This document shows, piece after piece, positions 56,860-64,000 of a DNA stretch of 64,000 nucleotides. Position 1 is the first letter of the stretch; each line of letters opens with the position of its first letter. The stretch is taken from positions 992,001 through 1,056,000 of the forward strand of contig NZ_VFWZ01000002.1 in the NCBI RefSeq assembly GCF_006443095.1, given 5' to 3'. The notes under the pieces are model-generated. The model was not told the origin of the DNA. It saw nothing but the letters and a program-made list of their open reading frames with translations, and ran no database searches. The translations under genes were made by a program, and so were the position numbers. This DNA comes from Aquimarina algicola (GTDB taxonomy: Bacteria > Bacteroidota > Bacteroidia > Flavobacteriales > Flavobacteriaceae).

Positions 56860-57656
56860 TGACTATGAAATGTAGCCATATACAAGATCAACTTATTGAT
56901 TATATAGACAAGAATCTGGATGAGAGTACATTTTTAGAAATAAAAAGACATCTCGAAAGCTGTGATCAATGTACTCATGCTTTACAAGAACTACAAACTG
57001 TTTTTGAAGCGATAAACAATGAACCTACAGAAGTACCTGATAATAGTCTAAGAGAAGGATTTGAAAAAATGCTAGAAGAAGAAAAGCAAAAAATCAATAC
57101 TCCTAAAACGATCTCACTACATCAAAATAGGAAAAATTACTGGAAAAAACCATTGCAAATAGCAGCAGCCATAGCTCTTTTGGTTTCTGGTTACTTTTTA
57201 GGAAAAAATCAAAATACTGAGGCTTTCACTCAAGAAATAGCGGTTTTAGAAGATGAAAAACTCAAAATGAAAGAGACAATGACAATTTCTCTTATACAAA
57301 ATGAATCTGCAAGCAAACGTTTACAAGCCGTAAGCTATGCAGAAGAGTTTACAAAACCTGGAAATGAAATCCTAAACGCATTAATAAATAAAATGCATTA
57401 TGACGATCATATCAATGTCAGGTTAGCTGCCGCAGAAGCCTTAGTAAAATTTGCTGATAAAGAGATTGTACGCAAAGCTTTTATAAATGCTTTGAATACA
57501 GAACAAGACCCTAGTTTACAAATAGAATTAATTCAAATATTAGTTTCCATTCAGGAAAAACGCGCAATTCCTTCAATGGAAAAATTACTTCAAGAAGAAG
57601 AAGTCCCTGATTATGTAAAAGATCAAGTAAAGATTGGTCTACCAAGTTTAATTTAA
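56859..57656 (+). CDS. Zinc-finger anti-sigma factor with HEAT-repeat tail
   Basis: The 265-residue protein begins with a zf-HC2/ZAS domain (HIQDQLIDYIDKNL, then HLESCDQCTHALQEL, the H-x3-C-x2-C motif of anti-sigma factors), has one transmembrane helix (about residues 101-117, IAAAIALLVSGYFLG) and an extracytoplasmic HEAT-repeat segment (about 150-265, VRLAAAEALVKFADKEIVRKAFINALN). HEAT repeats at the outer end suggest a protein ligand is sensed. It is translationally coupled to the ECF sigma gene, as for sigma/anti-sigma pairs. Confidence 0.9.
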   Translation: MTMKCSHIQDQLIDYIDKNLDESTFLEIKRHLESCDQCTHALQELQTVFEAINNEPTEVPDNSLREGFEKMLEEEKQKINTPKTISLHQNRKNYWKKPLQIAAAIALLVSGYFLGKNQNTEAFTQEIAVLEDEKLKMKETMTISLIQNESASKRLQAVSYAEEFTKPGNEILNALINKMHYDDHINVRLAAAEALVKFADKEIVRKAFINALNTEQDPSLQIELIQILVSIQEKRAIPSMEKLLQEEEVPDYVKDQVKIGLPSLI

Positions 57657-57681
57657 AATTTCAATCAAAAAGCAAACAATC

Positions 57682-58443
57682 ATGAATAGAATCACAATAA
57701 CAATTATAGTTTTCATTATAGCAACTCTCAATGGAATCTCACAAGACTATACACATAACTTGCAAGGAGTTAAAAAAGTAAAAATCAGCTCTGCTACAGA
57801 CATAAATATTAGGACTCATACCAAAAAGGAACTTTTGATTAAAAGTGAAGAAAACGGGCAAATTCCGGAAAAAGCAAAAGGCCTTAAAGCTATTTTTCCT
57901 GGAGGAGATGATAATACCGGATATGGGATCAATGTCATTAAAGAAGGAGAGATTCTAATACTTAAGAATTTAAAAAACATGCATAGTGAGGAAATGGATA
58001 TATACCTTCCTAAAGACATCAATATAACAGTAGAAAATCCTTCAATTGGTGATCTTAATATCAATGGTTTTACATCAGAAATAGAGGTTAAATCCAATGT
58101 TGGAGAAATTAAAATTCATAATGTTACCGGACCTATAGTTGCAAAAAGTTCTGCAGGTGATATCGAAGTTATCTTTGATAAAATCAATCAAAGCTCTCCA
58201 ATATCATTAATCACATCATCCGGCGATGTAGACGTTAGTCTTCCATCGAGTACACCTGCAAATCTAAGCCTTAAAGCATCTATGGGTGAGATCTATACTG
58301 ATTTTGACTTAAAAATACCCTCAGGAAAAGATAATATGCAAGTTGTAGGAGGCAGTCGATCTATAGATACAAAAATCAATAGTGGCGGTGTAAATATCTC
58401 TCTTAGGTGCTCTGTTGGTAATATTTATCTTAGAAAAAAATAA
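57682..58443 (+). CDS. DUF4097 family beta-strand repeat protein
   Basis: The 253-residue protein has a signal peptide (MNRITITIIVFIIATLNGISQ) and a right-handed beta-solenoid-like DUF4097 domain: runs of short G/S/D-turn strands such as MDIYLPKDINITVENPSIGDLNINGF, TSSGDVDVSLPSS and a final SVGNIYLRKK. These are often downstream of ECF sigma/anti-sigma genes and may be envelope adhesins or targets of the system. It starts 26 bp after the anti-sigma gene and is paralogous to the next gene. Confidence 0.88.
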   Translation: MNRITITIIVFIIATLNGISQDYTHNLQGVKKVKISSATDINIRTHTKKELLIKSEENGQIPEKAKGLKAIFPGGDDNTGYGINVIKEGEILILKNLKNMHSEEMDIYLPKDINITVENPSIGDLNINGFTSEIEVKSNVGEIKIHNVTGPIVAKSSAGDIEVIFDKINQSSPISLITSSGDVDVSLPSSTPANLSLKASMGEIYTDFDLKIPSGKDNMQVVGGSRSIDTKINSGGVNISLRCSVGNIYLRKK

Positions 58444-58477
58444 TAAACATCATTCAATCATCAAAAAACGAACAATC

Positions 58478-59191
58478 ATGAAAAATATATTCACACTATC
58501 AATATTTTGTCTATTTGTACTATCGACATATGCACAAAAAGTAATCGAAAAAAATATTAAAACTTCTAGTAAAGAGGTGTCAATAGAATTCAAATTTGCA
58601 GAAGATATTATTGTAAGAACCTGGGATAAAAAAGATGTATATCTAAAATCGCAGGTTAGTGTCAAAGATGGAGAGTTTGATAACTATTTTAACTTAAAAA
58701 TAGATAACAACACCTCTATTTTAAATATAAAATCTGATTATGGTGATCTATTTGATAAATGGAAAAAAGAAAGAAGATCGAACAAGAACAATAGTTGGGA
58801 TTCTTGCAATAACCTAAATATTGATGCATACCATACCTTGTATTTGCCTAAAAACACTAAATTAAAAATAAAAAGTATTTCTGGTAATGTGCAATCTGAA
58901 AATTATCAAGGACAATTAACCGTTGATATTATCAGTGGAAATATAGATATCAAAAAGTACAACGGAGATCTTAAATTAAAAACCATAAGCGGAGATATCG
59001 ATATCAATATTGCAAAATCTACACTAAAAGCTGAGACCTTGTCAGGAACTATTTATTCTGAAAAGGATATGCAGTTTGACCATAGCAAAAATCGAATCTC
59101 AGGAAATACAGTATCAGGTACTTTTGGAGACCCTAATCATCAATTGTCTTTAGGAACAATAAGTGGAAACATTTATCTCAGAAAACAGTAA
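58478..59191 (+). CDS. DUF4097 family beta-strand repeat protein (second copy)
   Basis: From ATG 58478 (upstream in-frame extension to 58415 overlaps the previous gene and is rejected) the product is 237 residues with signal peptide MKNIFTLSIFCLFVLSTYAQ and repeated ISGNVQSENYQGQL, IISGNIDIKKYNGDL, TISGDIDINIAKS and TVSGTFGDP strands, ending TISGNIYLRKQ. The C-terminus matches that of the preceding gene (GNIYLRK), so the two arose by tandem duplication. The 5' ends also share an AACAATCATGAA context. Confidence 0.88.
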   Translation: MKNIFTLSIFCLFVLSTYAQKVIEKNIKTSSKEVSIEFKFAEDIIVRTWDKKDVYLKSQVSVKDGEFDNYFNLKIDNNTSILNIKSDYGDLFDKWKKERRSNKNNSWDSCNNLNIDAYHTLYLPKNTKLKIKSISGNVQSENYQGQLTVDIISGNIDIKKYNGDLKLKTISGDIDINIAKSTLKAETLSGTIYSEKDMQFDHSKNRISGNTVSGTFGDPNHQLSLGTISGNIYLRKQ

Positions 59192-59238
59192 TTCACAGAG
59201 AGGTTTAAAGAAAAAGTTTAAGGTATTGAATCTAAAAT

Positions 59239-60603
59239 ATGAGACTGTTTTTAATCGTCATTTTCGTTACCAATATAATGTTGGGGCAAATGCCAAATAA
59301 CATTACAAACGTCGATAAAATATATGGCTTGTCTAAATTTTGGCAAGAAGTAAACTATAACTTTGTATTTCTGGACAAAATAGACAAACAACAATGGGAG
59401 GAGAACTACAAAAAAGCAATTATAGAAGTTCAACAAACTAAAGACGACTATGAATATTATAGAGTTCTTCAAAAGTTTTGTGCTTTATTAAAAGACGGTC
59501 ACACCAATGTATATTTCCCAGAAGAAATCCAAAAAAATGTTTTCACTACTTATTTTGGAGAATATCGTATCGTTTTGACAAATTTTGGTGGAAAAGCTAT
59601 TGTAACCAGAGTTAACTTAAGTAAAAAAGAAGAAATCCCAATTGGTTCTGAAATTATAAAAGTCAATGGATTAGCTACTCAGGATTACATTGATACATTT
59701 GTAAAACCATATATTGCTTCTTCTACTGACTACATTGTCGAGGATAGATCTGTAAGCACATTACTTAAATCACCAATAGGTACTACTTTTAATATCACCT
59801 TGCAACTCCCAAATGGAACAACAAAAGAGTTAACCCTGACACATTCAGAAACAAAAGAAAAAGAAATCTATCCACCAATACAAAAAAGAGCATTAATCAC
59901 ATCAAAATGGTTAAAAAACAACATATTGTATTTAGCCTTAAACTCTTTTCAAGATGATAAAATCAACAATTTGTTTGAAGAAAAGTTACCTGAAGTGTAT
60001 AAGGCTAAAGGGCTAATTATAGATATAAGGCAAAATGGAGGCGGAAGTACAAAAATAGGTCTGGATATTTTAAAATATCTTACCAAAGATTCTATCTTAT
60101 ATGGTTCCAAAAGTTTTACAAGATCACATATTCCAACTTTTAAAGCTTGGGGGAAATGGACAAAAGCAGAGGATACAACAGGCAATAGTATTGCCAAAAG
60201 AAATTTTTTGGCTTACAAAGATCAATATTACTATGAGTTCCCGTATCAACCTGATACAATTAAACTTAAAAAGAAAAGAATTGCGATCCCTACAGCAATA
60301 TTAACAAGCCACAAAACCGCTTCAGCCGCAGAAGATTTTTTAATTTATGCCGATCAACAAAAACACATCACCAAGATAGGAGAAACTACCTTTGGAAGCA
60401 CAGGACAACCTTTTATATTTAATTTACCCGGAGGAGGAAAAGCAAGAGTATGTACCAAAAAAGATACCTATCCAGATGGTAGAGAATTTATAGGATACGG
60501 GATCAAACCCGATATCGAAGTCAAAACATCTTTAGAGCAGTACATAAACAATGAAGATCCAGTGGTAGAAAAAGCGCTCGAAGTTTTGATAAAAGGCAAA
60601 TAA
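59239..60603 (+). CDS. S41 family peptidase (tricorn-like)
   Basis: The 454-residue protein has a signal peptide (MRLFLIVIFVTNIMLGQ), an N-terminal helical region with H88 in ALLKDGHTNVYF, a PDZ-like segment (about 105-200), and the S41 core with LIIDIRQNGGGST and the nucleophile S362 in TSHKTASAAEDF, then IGETTFGSTGQPF. The usual Lys of the CTP-type Ser-Lys dyad (T-x-G-K-G) is Ser here, while H88 is present, so a tricorn-type Ser-His mechanism is likely. It ends the sigma/DUF4097 gene string (47 bp after the previous gene) and is followed by a terminator. Confidence 0.9.
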   Translation: MRLFLIVIFVTNIMLGQMPNNITNVDKIYGLSKFWQEVNYNFVFLDKIDKQQWEENYKKAIIEVQQTKDDYEYYRVLQKFCALLKDGHTNVYFPEEIQKNVFTTYFGEYRIVLTNFGGKAIVTRVNLSKKEEIPIGSEIIKVNGLATQDYIDTFVKPYIASSTDYIVEDRSVSTLLKSPIGTTFNITLQLPNGTTKELTLTHSETKEKEIYPPIQKRALITSKWLKNNILYLALNSFQDDKINNLFEEKLPEVYKAKGLIIDIRQNGGGSTKIGLDILKYLTKDSILYGSKSFTRSHIPTFKAWGKWTKAEDTTGNSIAKRNFLAYKDQYYYEFPYQPDTIKLKKKRIAIPTAILTSHKTASAAEDFLIYADQQKHITKIGETTFGSTGQPFIFNLPGGGKARVCTKKDTYPDGREFIGYGIKPDIEVKTSLEQYINNEDPVVEKALEVLIKGK

Positions 60604-60624
60604 CTTTGAAAATAAGAAATGTAG

Positions 60625-60660
60625 AAATGAGCCCTGTTTTTAAAAAGACATGACTCATTT
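60625..60660 (+). terminator. Terminator-like hairpin after S41 peptidase gene
   Basis: AAATGAG (60625-60631) pairs with CTCATTT (60654-60660), enclosing an inner TGTTTTT/AAAAAGACA helix; a T-run follows. It lies 21 bp downstream of the stop codon. Confidence 0.65.
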
Positions 60661-60705
60661 TATGTATATAAAATACTTTCTATTGGTATGCAAAATGAAT
60701 AACTG

Positions 60706-60735
60706 TTTATAAAACAAAATAAAACACTATTTTTG
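60706..60735 (+). promoter_or_regulatory. Promoter of lspA
   Basis: TATTTTTG (60728-60735) matches TAnnTTTG exactly; TTTA (60706-60709), one mismatch from TTTG, is 18 nt upstream. The leader to the lspA ATG would be about 30 nt. It shows lspA is independently transcribed here. Confidence 0.55.
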
Positions 60736-60772
60736 TTCGACATTTTAACATCTGTGGCAAACCTATAGCTAT

Positions 60773-61375
60773 ATGTCCTTAAAGAAATCTATTTTAGTTA
60801 TCATTTTAGTTCTACTAATTGATCAGATTACAAAAGTCTATATAAAAACTCATTTTACACTACACGAAGAAATAAGAGTATTAAGCTGGTTTCGTATCAT
60901 ATTTGTCGAAAACAAAGGAATGGCTTGGGGTGTTGAGTTGCCCGGAAATTATGGTAAACTCATCCTTACACTATTTAGAATCATAGCTATTACTGGTATT
61001 GGATATTGGCTTTATGACTCTGTTCGCAAAAATAGCCCTGCGATTCTTACTTTTTGTATTGCTTTAATTTTTTCGGGTGCTTTTGGAAACATTATTGATT
61101 CTATCTTCTACGGGATGCTCTTTAGCGAAAGCACACCTATAGAAGTTGCTAGTTTTTTACCTGAAGGAGGCGGATATGAAACTGTTTTCTATGGTAAAGT
61201 GGTTGATATGATACAATTAACATTTTATAACGATATTCTACCAGAATGGATCCCTATTTGGGGAGGACAACCTTTTTCGTTTTTTGATCCCGTATTTAAT
61301 GTTGCTGATTCTGCTATAAGTGTTGGTGTATTTTTATTAATCGTATTCAATAAAAAAGCATTCCCAAAAAAGTAG
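60773..61375 (+). CDS. lspA: Lipoprotein signal peptidase (signal peptidase II)
   Basis: LspA cleaves prolipoprotein signal peptides after lipidation. The 200-residue protein has four transmembrane helices and the conserved segments LLIDQITKVYIK, FVENKGMAWG, GAFGNIIDSIFYG, VVDMIQ and FNVADSAISVG; the catalytic aspartates are D145 and D179. The loop between helices 3 and 4 is longer than in E. coli (164 residues), which is usual for Bacteroidota. In this phylum lspA commonly follows ileS-dksA; here it is 6.4 kb away with its own promoter. Confidence 0.97.
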   Translation: MSLKKSILVIILVLLIDQITKVYIKTHFTLHEEIRVLSWFRIIFVENKGMAWGVELPGNYGKLILTLFRIIAITGIGYWLYDSVRKNSPAILTFCIALIFSGAFGNIIDSIFYGMLFSESTPIEVASFLPEGGGYETVFYGKVVDMIQLTFYNDILPEWIPIWGGQPFSFFDPVFNVADSAISVGVFLLIVFNKKAFPKK

Positions 61376-61394
61376 GTTCTTTATATCCTATCTA

Positions 61395-61796
61395 TCACAC
61401 AAGTATTTTCTCAAAATCATTGAGATTAATCGGTTTAGTAAGATAATCTGAAACGATATCTATAGCTTTGGCTCTATTTATATCCCTAGTATCTATTGAA
61501 GAGCTTACCACGTATAAATTGATATTTTTATAGCTATTGTTTTTGATTTTAGAAAACTCATCCAAAAACTCCCAACCATCCATAACAGGCATATTCAAAT
61601 CCAATAAAATGACTTGAGGCACCTTTTCGTTCTTGCTGTTTTCCTTAGAATCCACAAAAAAATCTAGCGCTTCTTTTCCATTTTTAAAAACCAAAATGGG
61701 TCTTGATAGTTTTTTGAATTCAATAATCTTCTTTACAAGATTAATATAGATATTGTCATCATCTATGATGCAAATACTTTGTGCATTTTGGGACAT
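61395..61796 (-). CDS. Response regulator (CheY-like receiver only)
   Basis: From ATG 61796 (M-SQNAQSICIIDDDN) the 133-residue product is a stand-alone receiver domain: acidic pocket DDD at residues 12-14, phosphoacceptor D66 in VILLDLNMPVMDGWEFL, T/S at VVSSSID and K in YLTKPI. It has no output domain, so it probably acts by protein contact, perhaps in a phosphorelay. An in-frame upstream extension to 61850 is not conserved-looking. It lies 66 bp after the cyclo-ligase gene. Confidence 0.93.
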   Translation of the reverse strand: MSQNAQSICIIDDDNIYINLVKKIIEFKKLSRPILVFKNGKEALDFFVDSKENSKNEKVPQVILLDLNMPVMDGWEFLDEFSKIKNNSYKNINLYVVSSSIDTRDINRAKAIDIVSDYLTKPINLNDFEKILV

Positions 61797-61862
61797 TTCT
61801 GGGGATAAAAAAATTAAGCATCGAATATAGCATAAAGTAGCATAGTACACAAGAATTGTTAA

Positions 61863-62432
61863 TTAAAACTTAAAACTATATATTTCTGATGGTGTTATGC
61901 AAAAATCAAGACGAACATCTGTTGGCAATACTTTGTTTATTTTCTCTTCGGGATCAAAAAATGACACTCCTATTTTTATAGTATTTTCTGAACACTTACT
62001 AAGAAATTTATCATAAAAACCCTTACCATACCCAACTCTATTACCCTCTTGATCAAAAGCTAATAACGGAACAAAAACAACTTCAATTATACTATCGGGA
62101 ATAGGAATTCCTTCTTTTGGTTCTGGAATCCCCCAGGAATTTATCTCTAGAACTGTTGTATCTGTAAGTAAAAAGTGAGCTAATGTATGATCATCAAAAT
62201 TACTTTTTGATATAATTACATTTTTATCTTTACCTTGTAATATATGTAAAATATACTCTGTATTAACTTCTTTTTGTTTTACAATAGGCAGAAAAATATG
62301 ATAATATGATTTTTTCCAGATGGGTAATTGCAGTAATTGATTTGCAATATCCATACTCAATTGTTCAATCGTATCGTCTGTTAATTGTGATCTAAGTTTT
62401 TTGTATTTGTTTCTTAATTCTTCTTTAGTCAT
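61863..62432 (-). CDS. 5-formyltetrahydrofolate cyclo-ligase
   Basis: The 189-residue MTHFS/YgfA family enzyme converts 5-formyl-THF to 5,10-methenyl-THF with ATP. It shows KEELRNKYKKLRSQL, the ATP-binding R/K region, WGIPEPKEG, VPLLAFDQEGNRVGYGKGFYDKFL (G-Y-G-K-G-F-Y-D, the family signature) and DVRLDFCITPSEI near the end. Its ATG lies 8 nt inside the end of the AstE-like gene, so translation is coupled. Confidence 0.95.
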   Translation of the reverse strand: MTKEELRNKYKKLRSQLTDDTIEQLSMDIANQLLQLPIWKKSYYHIFLPIVKQKEVNTEYILHILQGKDKNVIISKSNFDDHTLAHFLLTDTTVLEINSWGIPEPKEGIPIPDSIIEVVFVPLLAFDQEGNRVGYGKGFYDKFLSKCSENTIKIGVSFFDPEEKINKVLPTDVRLDFCITPSEIYSFKF

Positions 62433-63405
62433 CTTCTAATGCTCTTGTGATTCTAAAAATAGCATCTCCTTTGTATACAATTGGTGCCTCATTAACATTA
62501 ATTACGTATCCTTCATCGCTTGCTTTGACAACGTGCCTCATCTTACCATAGGGATCAGTAATTGTTGCCAAAATCTCTCCCTTTTCTACATGTTTTCCCA
62601 CAGGTATTTTTATGTGTAACAATCCGCTATATTTTGCACGTATCCAGGCACTTTTTTTTATGATCAAACTATTAGATTCTCGAACAGGTAATTCAAACTT
62701 AGTGCTTAGCATTTCTAAGTGATGTAGTATTCGCATCGTTCCTTCTACGCCTTCTATGGCTATTTCTTTACTACTATTTTGAGATTTCCCTCCTTCAAAC
62801 AACAAAATATCAACTTCTTTTTTGGCGCAGGTAGCTCTGTAAGAACCTTCTAGGTTTTTAGACAACAAAATGAATGGAGCATTAAAAATTTTTGCTAATG
62901 TTATCAACTTTTCATTGTTGGGAGCAACTCTTATATGAGGAGCATTGAATCTACTTGCTCCTCCGGTATGAAAATCTAAGCAGAAATCTACCGCAGGCAA
63001 TATTTCATTCACAAATTGATACGCAAAACGACTTGCTAAAGATCCATTTTTGGTCCCGGGAAAAACCCTGTTAAGATCTCTCCCATCAGGAAAAAATCGA
63101 TTCATACTTAAAAACCCAAAGACATTAAGGACCGGTATGCAGATGATACTGCCTTTTGCCGGTTTATTAATTTTTTTAGCTATAATTTGTCTTACAACCT
63201 CAACACCATTAATTTCATCTCCATGAATTCCTGCAGTAATTAGTACTGTAGGTCCCGGTTTTTTAGAACGCTCTATAATAATTGGTATTTCGACTTTGGT
63301 AGAAGTATATAATTTGGCGATATTAAAATTAATAGTAGTGCTTGTACCCGGCAATACTTCTTTACCTAGAATATTTAATATATTATTTTCGATTTTTTTA
63401 TTCAT
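62425..63405 (-). CDS. Succinylglutamate desuccinylase/aspartoacylase family hydrolase
   Basis: The 326-residue zinc-dependent hydrolase has LITAGIHGDEINGVEVVR (first zinc ligands H and E), RDLNRVFPG (substrate-binding R and N), CLDFHTGG (third ligand H) and LFEGGKSQNSSKE, then a C-terminal barrel-sandwich domain (about 245-320, AKYSGLLHIKIPVGKHVEKGEILATITDPYG). Such proteins often lie next to rimK, and a carboxypeptidase acting on the glutamate tails that RimK adds is an inference. It starts 6 bp after rimK. Confidence 0.92.
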   Translation of the reverse strand: MNKKIENNILNILGKEVLPGTSTTINFNIAKLYTSTKVEIPIIIERSKKPGPTVLITAGIHGDEINGVEVVRQIIAKKINKPAKGSIICIPVLNVFGFLSMNRFFPDGRDLNRVFPGTKNGSLASRFAYQFVNEILPAVDFCLDFHTGGASRFNAPHIRVAPNNEKLITLAKIFNAPFILLSKNLEGSYRATCAKKEVDILLFEGGKSQNSSKEIAIEGVEGTMRILHHLEMLSTKFELPVRESNSLIIKKSAWIRAKYSGLLHIKIPVGKHVEKGEILATITDPYGKMRHVVKASDEGYVINVNEAPIVYKGDAIFRITRALEDD

Positions 63406-63411
63406 ATAAGT

Positions 63412-63999
63412 TTATAAACTTCTTTCGATGTAACGAATAATCGTTTTTGCAATGTCTTTTCCGGTTGCTTTTTCTATACCTTCTAATCCCGGCGAAGAAT
63501 TTACTTCAAGAATAAGCGGGCCTCTGTTACTTTGTAGTAAATCTACACCTGCCACTCCCATTTTCAATGCTTTTGCAGCATATATTGCAGCTTGTTCTTC
63601 TTCTCTACTTAGTTTTATAACAGTTGCTGTACCTCCTCTATGAAGATTTGATCTAAATTCTCCTGCTTTGCCCTGTCTTTTCATCGCTCCAACAACCTCT
63701 CCATCTACAACAAGGACTCTTATATCTGCTCCTTTGGCTTCACTAATAAATTCTTGTACAATAACTCGTGCTTGTAATCCATTAAACGCATCAAGCACAG
63801 ATTCTGCTGCTGTTTTTGTTTCTGCCAGTACTACCCCAAGTCCTTGTGTACCTTCTAGTAATTTTATGATAAGAGGCGCTCCTCCTACATGAGAAATCAC
63901 TTCAGATACATTTTTAGAATAATTAGTAAATACTGTTTTTGGCAATCCCAAACCCGCTTTAGATAATATCTGAAGACTTCTTAACTTATCTCTGGATTG
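63412..63999 (-). CDS. rimK: RimK family ATP-grasp ligase, C-terminal part (5' end outside window)
   Basis: Reading in from the right edge, [24 protein letters not shown] continues into the ATP-grasp core ([68 protein letters not shown]) and [19 protein letters not shown]. These are RimK (ribosomal protein S6--L-glutamate ligase) features, including the K-x-x-x-G-x-G ATP loop and the R-x-N-x-x-R-G-G segment. The N-terminal domain lies outside. It is the first gene here of a four-gene minus-strand unit (rimK, AstE-like, cyclo-ligase, receiver). Confidence 0.9.
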   Translation of the reverse strand, partial: QSRDKLRSLQILSKAGLGLPKTVFTNYSKNVSEVISHVGGAPLIIKLLEGTQGLGVVLAETKTAAESVLDAFNGLQARVIVQEFISEAKGADIRVLVVDGEVVGAMKRQGKAGEFRSNLHRGGTATVIKLSREEEQAAIYAAKALKMGVAGVDLLQSNRGPLILEVNSSPGLEGIEKATGKDIAKTIIRYIERSL

Positions 64000-64000
64000 T

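Overview
The window is AT-rich chromosomal DNA of a member of the Bacteroidota, most likely a marine Flavobacteriaceae (inference from gene content; I could not run a database search). Evidence: TonB-dependent receptors with N-terminal carboxypeptidase-regulatory-like domains, SusD-era style lipoproteins (DUF4270, Big_5/Ig-like), LytTR/LytS regulators, a 1134-residue type-2 IleRS, a DksA-like protein next to ileS, separate atpD-atpC, and promoters of the Bacteroidota type (TTTG about 20 nt upstream of TAnnTTTG). No tRNA, rRNA, insertion sequence, prophage or CRISPR array was seen.

Layout. 1-0.5 kb: start of a beta-ketoacyl synthase reading out of the left edge. 0.6-8.6 kb: mixed accessory genes (DoxX-like protein, acetyltransferase, CxCG-domain protein, LytS/LytTR two-component pair, class C beta-lactamase-like hydrolase, alpha/beta hydrolase, Coa1-like protein, membrane protein). 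8.6-11.7 kb: biotin genes bioF-bioD-bioA. 11.8-15.1 kb: acetyltransferase and a large S9 peptidase. 15.5-17.3 kb: atpD-atpC with a repeat/hairpin between them. 17.6-21.9 kb: TonB receptor plus SGNH lipoprotein. 22.2-26.6 kb: GT5-like protein, DUF4270 lipoprotein, glmS. 26.7-31.6 kb: panC, panD, UPF0104 membrane protein, esterase-like protein, radA. 31.6-37.8 kb: aldo/keto reductase, small secreted proteins, CHAT-TPR protein and a possible small RNA. 37.8-42.4 kb: xth-OmpA lipoprotein, glyS, coiled-coil protein. 42.5-47.8 kb: comF, two lipoproteins, omega-amidase-like nitrilase, MarR regulator. 47.9-54.3 kb: TonB receptor, ileS, DksA-like. 54.4-60.6 kb: accessory block with a cysteine-rich Crp/Fnr regulator, a lipoprotein alpha-carbonic anhydrase, an ECF sigma/anti-sigma pair, two DUF4097 proteins and an S41 peptidase. 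60.8-64 kb: lspA, then rimK, an AstE/aspartoacylase-type hydrolase, 5-formyl-THF cyclo-ligase and a response regulator.

How the genes work together. Biotin (bioF/D/A and perhaps the ketoacyl synthase), pantothenate (panC/panD), UDP-GlcNAc precursor (glmS), ATP synthase F1 (atpD/C), translation (ileS, glyS), DNA repair (radA, xth) and lipoprotein processing (lspA, which would mature the many lipoproteins here) are the housekeeping part. The most notable observations are an IleRS whose HIGH signature reads G-I-H-H, a DksA-like protein lacking three of four zinc cysteines, a Crp/Fnr regulator with four clustered cysteines flanked by two FNR-like dyads, an esterase-fold protein with Asp in the nucleophile position, and two apparent interruptions of gene clusters that are normally contiguous in this phylum.
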